Assembly: GCF_937877005.1 (NCBI RefSeq) | Contig: NZ_CALEFV010000197.1 | Location: 1-11,133 of the forward strand | DNA: 11,133 bases | Direction: 5' to 3' | Source: an uncultured Fibrobacter sp. | Lineage (GTDB): Bacteria; Fibrobacterota; Fibrobacteria; Fibrobacterales; Fibrobacteraceae | Part shown: positions 6,817-11,133 of the stretch, one piece after another | Numbering within the stretch: position 1 is the first letter of the stretch | How the letters are laid out: each line of letters opens with the position of its first letter | Translations under genes and position numbers: made by a program | The notes under the pieces: model-generated | Seen by the model: only the letters and a program-made list of their open reading frames with translations | The model's database searches: none | What the model was told of the DNA's origin: nothing

Positions 6817-8353
6817 AGCTTCTGAACGAACGATAGCGTAGGGCCTCTGACAGGTCCGCTATTTCAACGGAATCGGAATTTCGAAGGTCGGCGATAGTTC
6901 GTCCGACCTTTAGTAGTCTGTAGAAGCCTCTTGCGCTTAGGCCCATCTTGTCTGCAGCACTGACGATAAACTTTTCGGTAGCCTGCGACAGCCTGCAGCA
7001 TTCCTTTGCAAATTCCGAATTCATTTCCGCATTCGACTTGAACCGTGTTCCCTTGAACCGGATTCGTTGAATGTCGCGGGCGGCACAAACCCGTTTGCGA
7101 ATTTCCGCCGAAGATTCGGCGTTGTTCTTGCGGCCGAATTGCGAGGCTTCGACGGGCGGGACACTCACCTGGATATCGATGCGGTCAAGGAGCGGACCCG
7201 AGATTTTTTCCTGGTATCGCTTCCTTGCTTCGGGAAGGCAGGTGCAGGTTCGTTTGGGATCCATGGCATATCCACAGGGGCAAGGATTCATGGCGGCACC
7301 CATCATGAAGCGAGCTGGCCAGACGACGGTGCCGCTTGCGCGACTGACGGAAATGGCTCCTTCCTCCATGGGTTCGCGGAGAGCTTCTAGAACATTGCGG
7401 TTGAATTCGGGGAGTTCGTCCAGGAAGAGGACTCCGTTGTGGGCGAGGCTTGCCTCGCCCGGCTTTAGCCGGGCGCCACCCCCCACGAGGGAAACCATCG
7501 AGGCAGAGTGGTGGGGGGCGCGGAACGGGCGGACCATAACGGGTTTGAAATCTTCTGAATCGCCCGCAGTCCTTGCGCAGGAATGGATGCGCGTCGTTTC
7601 GAGAATTTCGAGTTCGGTCATCTCGGGCAGGATTCCTGGCAGGCACTTTGCACAAAGCGTCTTGCCCGCTCCGGGCGAGCCGACGAGTAGAAAGTTATGG
7701 GCTCCAGCGGCGGCAACTTCGAGGGCGCGTTTCACGCTTTCCATGCCGACTACATTGTGAAAATCGGGAATGTCTAGCGAACTCTCGGAAATACGGTTTT
7801 TGATATTATTGAAACCGGAAGCTTGTACGGCGTGGTGATGAGCTCCGGATTCCATCTGTTCGACACACTCTTTTAGCGAATCTGCGCAGACATAACGGAT
7901 TCCTTCAACGAGAATGGCTTCCTGTTCGTTGGCACGCGGGATGACGAGAATGTCTTTACCCTTTTTAGATAAACTCATGGCGATGGAAAGAACGCCCCGA
8001 ACCGGCTTGAGTAGGCCATCGAGCGAAAGTTCGCCCACGAAAACGAGGTGCTCGAGCTGCGGGACCTCGATTTCTCCGGTGGCGACCAGAAGCCCGATGG
8101 CTAGCGGCAGGTCCAGGGCGCTCCCTTCCTTCCGTAGGTCCGCGGGTGAAAGATTTACCGTTGTACGGAATCCTGTCACCACCTTGTCTATGGAGCGAAT
8201 CGCCGAGACGACGCGTTCCCTAGATTCCCTTACGGCATTGTCTGGCAACCCTACCAAAGTGAATCCAGGCAGCCCCTGCGAAGCGTCGACTTCGACGTTC
8301 ACCGGGACTGCCTTTATTCCAAACAAACAATAAGAACGGATTCTACGAAACAT
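6815..8353 (-). CDS. comM: ComM / YifB-family AAA+ ATPase (Mg-chelatase-like)
   Basis: ComM is a hexameric helicase that promotes branch migration during integration of DNA taken up by transformation; many non-competent bacteria also carry it. The 512 residues match the family. Seen: the N-terminal Lon-protease-like domain (about 1-170; FGIKAVPVNVEVD, LPGFTLVGLPDNAVRESRERV), Walker A GSPGAGKT (225-232), Walker B VLFLDE (308-313), FRAPHHSAS (277-285), the Cys cluster NPCPCG..TCTC (356-372; Cys358, 360, 370, 372), the GPLLDRIDI arginine-finger region (386-394) and the C-terminal sensor-2 segment GLSARGFYRLLKVGRTIADL (471-490). It starts 13 bases after the spoVG stop, so the two form an operon; only a weak AAGG precedes it. 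The DNA for residues about 294-306 contains two overlapping palindromes, yet the protein there looks normal. Confidence 0.95.
   Translation of the reverse strand: MFRRIRSYCLFGIKAVPVNVEVDASQGLPGFTLVGLPDNAVRESRERVVSAIRSIDKVVTGFRTTVNLSPADLRKEGSALDLPLAIGLLVATGEIEVPQLEHLVFVGELSLDGLLKPVRGVLSIAMSLSKKGKDILVIPRANEQEAILVEGIRYVCADSLKECVEQMESGAHHHAVQASGFNNIKNRISESSLDIPDFHNVVGMESVKRALEVAAAGAHNFLLVGSPGAGKTLCAKCLPGILPEMTELEILETTRIHSCARTAGDSEDFKPVMVRPFRAPHHSASMVSLVGGGARLKPGEASLAHNGVLFLDELPEFNRNVLEALREPMEEGAISVSRASGTVVWPARFMMGAAMNPCPCGYAMDPKRTCTCLPEARKRYQEKISGPLLDRIDIQVSVPPVEASQFGRKNNAESSAEIRKRVCAARDIQRIRFKGTRFKSNAEMNSEFAKECCRLSQATEKFIVSAADKMGLSARGFYRLLKVGRTIADLRNSDSVEIADLSEALRYRSFRS
7441..7475. repeat. Two overlapping perfect palindromes inside comM
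   Basis: On the plus strand GGGCGAGGC (7441-7449), TT, GCCTCGCCC (7452-7460) is a perfect 9-bp-arm palindrome. CGCCCGGCT (7456-7464), TT, AGCCGGGCG (7467-7475) is another. They share CGCCC (7456-7460), so the two hairpins exclude one another in the mRNA. They encode residues about 294-306, next to Walker B, without disturbing the family sequence (GGGARLKPGEASLAHNG). Confidence 0.85.
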
Positions 8354-8366
8354 TTTTTGTGGCGCC

Positions 8367-8690
8367 TTATGCGATAGCGGCCTGGTATTTTTCCAGCACG
8401 CAGTTTTGGATATGGTCGCGCAAGTTCCGGGCCATCGGGCAGCAGATGGAACGGAACTCTTCTCCCTTGAAGAATGGATCGAGCGGATAGCTTACGAACA
8501 GCCCGTTTTCGCCGTCCATGACGCGGAGCCCGCGGATGAGCATCTGGTCGTTGAGTACAATCGATGCAAGTCCCTTGATGTGTCCCATGGAAGGTCCTTC
8601 CTTGAAGGGGTAAACTTGGACGCTGGTGACGGCAAGGCAGTCGAATTCGCCTTTGGCGTTCCATTCCTTTTTCTTTTCGATTTCAGCCAT
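8367..8690 (-). CDS. spoVG: SpoVG-family nucleic-acid-binding regulator
   Basis: SpoVG proteins are small RNA/DNA-binding regulators, first known from Bacillus sporulation and septation and present in many non-sporing bacteria. Of 107 residues, about 19-101 match the family: LAVTSVQVYP (19-28) in place of the usual N-terminal VTDVRLR strand, GHIKGLASIVLND (36-48), IRGLRVMDGENGLFVSYP (52-69), EEFRSICCPM (77-86) and the C-terminal helix IQNCVLEKY (94-102). An 18-residue charged extension (AEIEKKKEWNAKGEF) precedes the core. The start at 8690 is fixed by the strong GGAGG (8696-8700) 5 bases upstream. Family members usually show conserved residues in the helix that bind nucleic acid; I cannot judge binding here. 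It is the first gene of a spoVG-comM operon behind a sigma-54-type promoter. The target in this organism is unknown. Confidence 0.93.
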   Translation of the reverse strand: MAEIEKKKEWNAKGEFDCLAVTSVQVYPFKEGPSMGHIKGLASIVLNDQMLIRGLRVMDGENGLFVSYPLDPFFKGEEFRSICCPMARNLRDHIQNCVLEKYQAAIA

Positions 8691-8695
8691 ATAGG

Positions 8696-8700
8696 CCTCC
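8696..8700 (-). promoter_or_regulatory. Strong Shine-Dalgarno of spoVG
   Basis: GGAGG stands 5 bases before the ATG at 8688-8690. It decides the start and so the 18-residue N-terminal extension. It is the clearest ribosome-binding site in the window; cmk, rpsA, coaBC, folB and the thioesterase gene lack one. Confidence 0.85.
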
Positions 8701-8730
8701 TATGTTTAGTTTGGTTGGGTGTCATTGTAA

Positions 8731-8747
8731 TGCAAATTCCATGCCAA
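8731..8747 (-). promoter_or_regulatory. Sigma-54 (RpoN) -24/-12 promoter of spoVG-comM
   Basis: On the minus strand TTGGCATGGAATTTGCA matches the sigma-54 consensus TGGCACG-N4-TTGCW at 11 of 12 fixed positions (the C after GGCA is T). The invariant GG (8744-8745) and GC (8732-8733) are exactly 10 bases apart. Transcription would start near 8720, giving a leader of about 30 bases with the Shine-Dalgarno well placed. I cannot see rpoN or an activator gene in this window. Confidence 0.6.
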
Positions 8748-8812
8748 GTTCGAAAAATGGCGAAATTAGCCTAGAAATGATATCGCCGGAGAAACAATAG
8801 TTTGCATTGAGG

Positions 8813-8844
8813 TGATTAATCAGTGATTAATCACTGATTAATCA
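8813..8844. promoter_or_regulatory. 32-bp perfect palindrome: three tandem TGATTAATCA units
   Basis: TGATTAATCA occurs at 8813-8822, 8824-8833 and 8835-8844, separated by G and C. Each unit is a palindrome, and so is the whole 32-bp array. The 11-base spacing puts the units on one face of the helix. It lies between divergent genes: 21 bases before the CBM9-like ATG and about 93-124 bases upstream of the predicted spoVG start, the usual range for sigma-54 activator sites. Since neither neighbour ends here, it is unlikely to be a terminator despite the following T5. Confidence 0.7.
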
Positions 8845-8864
8845 GTTTTTCTATCTTAAATCAC

Positions 8865-9413
8865 ATGCTTCTGATTCCGAATATGAAATGGGCTGCGAAC
8901 CAGGGAATAGCCCTCCCGTCTGTTCTTGTCGAAACGGAAAAAACGGCGGACTACTTTGCGGTCCATTTTACCATCGAGGAACCGATGGACTGTTTTCGTG
9001 CCGAAGTCAAGGAAGACAATGGCTCCAGCTGGGAGGATTCCTGCGTCGAAATATTCCTGCGGGACCCGGCGAATCCTACGGAATACTATAACTTCGAAAC
9101 GACCAGTCGCGGCTACTTGCTGGCGGCTCACGGACCCGATCGCAATTCTCGCGTCAAGCTGTCTCAGGAACAAATTAATTCAGTCGTGCGAATCAAGCAA
9201 TTGGCAAGTGTCGCAGGCAATCTGGTGTGCTGGGGGATGACTGTCCAGATTTCTCCGTCTCTTTTTGGCTTGCGGACTTTTGATGGAGTGACTCTTTGCG
9301 GAAACATTTACAAGTGTGCCGATAAGGCAAAGACGCCCCATTACCTGAGCGCATTTCCGGTAGAAACAGAAAAGCCGGATTTTCACCGGCCGGAATTCTT
9401 CCGCGAATTTTAA
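8865..9413 (+). CDS. Cytoplasmic carbohydrate-binding family 9-like (DOMON-fold) protein
   Basis: The 182 residues resemble the CBM9-like beta-sandwich proteins common in the FCB group. Landmarks: SWEDSCVEIFLRD (55-67), YYNFETTSRGYLLAAHG (74-90), W123 and the C-terminal NIYKCADKAKTPHYLSAF (147-164) followed by KPDFHRPEFF (170-179); the last two are the strongest family marks. Related modules bind reducing ends of sugars, but no ligand can be named here. There is no signal peptide and no enzyme domain, so it appears to be a stand-alone cytoplasmic protein, odd for a sugar-binding module. ATG at 8865 gives the longest form; ATG at 8883 is an alternative, and neither has a Shine-Dalgarno. It stands alone, divergent from spoVG and convergent with the thioesterase gene. 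The triple palindrome ends 20 bases before the start and is a likely operator. Confidence 0.8.
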   Translation: MLLIPNMKWAANQGIALPSVLVETEKTADYFAVHFTIEEPMDCFRAEVKEDNGSSWEDSCVEIFLRDPANPTEYYNFETTSRGYLLAAHGPDRNSRVKLSQEQINSVVRIKQLASVAGNLVCWGMTVQISPSLFGLRTFDGVTLCGNIYKCADKAKTPHYLSAFPVETEKPDFHRPEFFREF

Positions 9414-9421
9414 TTCGGCGG
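9401..9421 (+). terminator. Possible terminator between convergent genes
   Basis: CCGC-GAATT (9401-9409) pairs with AATTC-GCGG (9412-9421, one bulged G) around TT. It spans the stop codon at 9411-9413 and is followed by TTATTT, a weak tract. Only 8 bases separate the two convergent stop codons, so any terminator must lie here or inside a gene. Confidence 0.4.
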
Positions 9422-10177
9422 TTATTTCATCTTGATTTTCATTTCAAAGACCTGGCGACCTGCGTCGTCCTCAATCTTCATGTAAGTGGCGCCCATCTTG
9501 TCGGCGCGGAATACGGTGACTTCTTGCCCCTCGTGCGTTTCTCCCATGAAGTGCACCTCGAGCATCGAGGGAATGCAAAGTTCCAGATCTTCCGAAGAGA
9601 ACACGTTCAGCGCGAGCTTCACGTACTCGATGTTGTTCATGTGGTGCGACATGTCGATATGCTGGGGCAGCACCTTCTGGCGGTAAACCTCCACATATTC
9701 CGCGGGTTCCACCGGGAACTTCGTGAACTTGTTGTCCATGAACGGTTCCGGGGCGCCTTCCGTCGGGAAGTCGACCGCAGAAAGTTTCACGGGGCGGTGA
9801 CGTTCAAGGTCAAGGCAGCAGGCCTCCTGCACGGCGAGGATAATCGGTTCGCCTTCCAGCGTCGTGACGGCGGTGTTCTCGTAAGTGCGGATAGGCGCGT
9901 TATCGGCGGGGAACGATGTGGTAACCACCTTGTCGCGCCAGAACGGGCGCTGGAAGAACTTGAATTTCGCCTTGTAGATAACCCAGTAGGCACCCTTCTC
10001 GTGAACGCAGAAGTTGTCCTGCCTGATGGCGCCGAAATTCTCGGTGAAGTTGTCCTGCACCATGAGCACCGTCTGCGCGATGCCCATCTTGCCCGAAACG
10101 TCGATGTATGCCGAGGTGATGGTGCGTTGTTTCTGGAAAACGAGCGGATTCTTTGCAAGTGCGTAAATATCGATCAT
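9422..10177 (-). CDS. Acyl-[acyl-carrier-protein] thioesterase
   Basis: This family (FatA/FatB-like, double hotdog fold) hydrolyses acyl-ACP to free fatty acid and ACP in the cytoplasm, ending fatty-acid synthesis. The 251 residues fit the bacterial members. The first hotdog is about 10-125, with YIDVSGKMGIAQ (24-35), DNFTENFGA (42-50) and the central helix. The second is about 160-250 and carries the catalytic-loop motif IDMSHHMNN (174-182), the counterpart of D.N.HVNN in plant FatA; the usual Asn is Ser177. W80 and QEACCLDLERHRP (117-129) are also family-like. The start has no Shine-Dalgarno and lies 14 bases after the T-tract of the glgE terminator, with TATATT (10184-10189) about 7 bases before the ATG, so a leaderless message is possible. 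Chain-length preference cannot be read from sequence. Confidence 0.9.
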   Translation of the reverse strand: MIDIYALAKNPLVFQKQRTITSAYIDVSGKMGIAQTVLMVQDNFTENFGAIRQDNFCVHEKGAYWVIYKAKFKFFQRPFWRDKVVTTSFPADNAPIRTYENTAVTTLEGEPIILAVQEACCLDLERHRPVKLSAVDFPTEGAPEPFMDNKFTKFPVEPAEYVEVYRQKVLPQHIDMSHHMNNIEYVKLALNVFSSEDLELCIPSMLEVHFMGETHEGQEVTVFRADKMGATYMKIEDDAGRQVFEMKIKMK

Positions 10178-10191
10178 ATTTTTAATATAAC

Positions 10192-10215
10192 AAAAAAGGA
10201 CCGCCGAGGCAGTCC
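10192..10215 (-). terminator. Intrinsic terminator of glgE
   Basis: On the minus strand GGACTGCC (10208-10215) pairs with GGCGGTCC (10198-10205), one G:T pair, a tight loop, then six T (10192-10197). It lies 26 bases after the glgE stop and ends 14 bases before the thioesterase ATG. Confidence 0.9.
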
Positions 10216-10241
10216 AGATAAATTAGTTTCCGAAAGTTCGG

Positions 10242-11133
10242 CTAGATTTTTTTGAGCACGAGCAGGTGACCTGGTGCCTTGGCGGGATCAAGTCGCACAA
10301 AGTTCCTGTTGCCACGCCATACGAAACTTTCGTCGGTAATCAGGTCCTTCAAGAAGAAGAAGGAGTCCTGATTGAGTCCGAGCTTTGCCATGTCAAGTTC
10401 CACCATGCCTTCCTGGGCGTTTTCCATGTCCATGTTGCATACGCAGAGGATTACGTCGTCACCGGATTTCTTGGAATACACCATCAGCTGGTCGTTGGCG
10501 CAGTAGTGGAAGTCGAGGTTGTCGTATTCCTGCAGGGCCACATGTTCCTGGCGGGCGGTGTTCACGCGGCGCACAAAGTCCTGGATGCCGGGGCCCTTCC
10601 AGTTGTGGACCTTGTACTGGTACTTTTCGCTGTCGGCAAGTTCTTCCTTGACCGGCGAGGGGATGTTTTCGCACAGCTCGTAGCCGTTGTACATGCCCGT
10701 AAGGCTCGAAAGCGTACCCGCGAGGAAGTAGCGCTGCTTGAACGCGTTCGGACCCTTGTAAGCAAGGTACTTCGGGAAAATGTCCGGAGTCGTCGGAAAG
10801 AAGATTCCGCGCATGTATTCCTTGGCATCGCTCTGGGTAAGTTCCTTGAGGTATTGCTCGAATTCCCACTTGGCAGAGCGCCATGCGAAATACGTATAGC
10901 TCATGTCGAAACCGGACTTTGCGAGGCGATGCATCATCTTCGGGCGCGTGAACGCTTCGGCGAGGAACACGAGTTCCGGACGCTTTTCCTTGACGTCTGC
11001 AATCAGCCATTCCCAGAACGGGAAGGGCTTTGTGTGCGGGTTGTCGATACGGAAAATTTCAATGCCCTTGTCGGCCCAGAACAAGATAATGTTTTCGATT
11101 TCTTTCCACAGGGCCTTGTAGTTCTTGTTGTAG
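10242..11133 (-). CDS. glgE: Alpha-1,4-glucan:maltose-1-phosphate maltosyltransferase, C-terminal part (N-terminus beyond the window)
   Basis: GlgE (GH13 subfamily 3) transfers maltosyl from alpha-maltose-1-phosphate to the non-reducing end of an alpha-1,4-glucan, building glycogen-like polymer in the cytoplasm. The reading frame is open to the window edge; 296 codons are visible before the stop. The internal TTG at 11082-11084 is not the start, as the upstream residues (YNKNYKALWKEIENII) continue the family sequence. Seen: EIFRIDNPHTKPFPFWEW with the nucleophile Asp, VFLAEAFTRPK with the acid/base Glu, then TPDIFPKYL, GMYNGYELCEN and the EKYQYK segment that help form the phosphate and donor sites, followed by the C-terminal beta-sandwich domain ending in FVRLDPAKAPGHLLVL. 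Where I expect NTPDI there is TTPDI. A strong terminator follows. Other glg genes are not in view. Confidence 0.95.
   Translation of the reverse strand, partial: YNKNYKALWKEIENIILFWADKGIEIFRIDNPHTKPFPFWEWLIADVKEKRPELVFLAEAFTRPKMMHRLAKSGFDMSYTYFAWRSAKWEFEQYLKELTQSDAKEYMRGIFFPTTPDIFPKYLAYKGPNAFKQRYFLAGTLSSLTGMYNGYELCENIPSPVKEELADSEKYQYKVHNWKGPGIQDFVRRVNTARQEHVALQEYDNLDFHYCANDQLMVYSKKSGDDVILCVCNMDMENAQEGMVELDMAKLGLNQDSFFFLKDLITDESFVWRGNRNFVRLDPAKAPGHLLVLKKI

Noticed and set aside
8813..8844. FNR/CRP-type operator
   Set aside because: The TGAT and ATCA halves are two bases apart, not the four of FNR sites, so that assignment does not fit.
8813..8850. The 32-bp palindrome followed by T5 as an intrinsic terminator
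   Set aside because: No gene on either strand ends here; both neighbours start and diverge from it, and the stem is AT-rich with no loop.
9524..10255. 243-codon open frame on the plus strand opposite the thioesterase gene
   Set aside because: Antisense shadow with a His/Arg/Val-rich composition and no domain; it also runs through the glgE terminator.
11082..11084. TTG as the start of the right-edge gene
   Set aside because: The frame continues upstream to the window edge with residues that match GlgE, so the gene is cut by the window and does not start here.

Overview
The window reads as ordinary chromosomal DNA from a Gram-negative bacterium of the Fibrobacter lineage (FCB superphylum). 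This placement is inferred from protein flavour: a plant-type acyl-ACP thioesterase, a GlgE maltosyltransferase, a SpoVG-family protein beside a ComM ATPase, a cytoplasmic CBM9-like protein, and a lineage-restricted exported protein. No ribosomal RNA is present to confirm it. All genes but two at the edges are complete. I see no mobile element, CRISPR array, tRNA or rRNA.

Layout. (1) Bases 1-3742, minus strand: cmk, rpsA and coaBC run in that transcriptional order. CoaBC runs off the left edge. A clear intrinsic terminator after rpsA ends only 22 bases before the coaBC start. (2) Bases 3794-5176, minus strand: pgk with a long 3' untranslated region holding palindromes and a terminator. (3) Bases 5177-5421: an AT-rich divergent promoter region. 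(4) Bases 5422-6816, plus strand: an unrecognised exported, highly acidic protein with two membrane segments overlaps folB by 7 bases. A GNRA-loop terminator starts at the folB stop and its T-tract overlaps the comM stop. (5) Bases 6815-8747, minus strand: a spoVG-comM operon behind a near-consensus sigma-54 promoter. (6) Bases 8813-9413: a perfect 32-bp palindrome built of three tandem 10-bp palindromes lies between spoVG and a divergent CBM9-like gene. (7) Bases 9422-11133, minus strand: an acyl-ACP thioesterase preceded by the 3' part of glgE, whose terminator abuts the thioesterase start.

Functions are mainly housekeeping: pyrimidine nucleotide supply (Cmk), translation (S1), CoA synthesis (CoaBC), glycolysis (Pgk), folate (FolB), fatty-acid release (thioesterase) and alpha-glucan/glycogen metabolism (GlgE). 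The less ordinary signals are regulatory or structural. They are the sigma-54 promoter with possible activator sites 93-124 bases upstream of the predicted start of spoVG-comM, a family of short palindromes centred on GCAAGC at three loci (two of them inside coding sequence), terminators pressed against downstream start codons, and the unknown acidic membrane protein coupled to folB.
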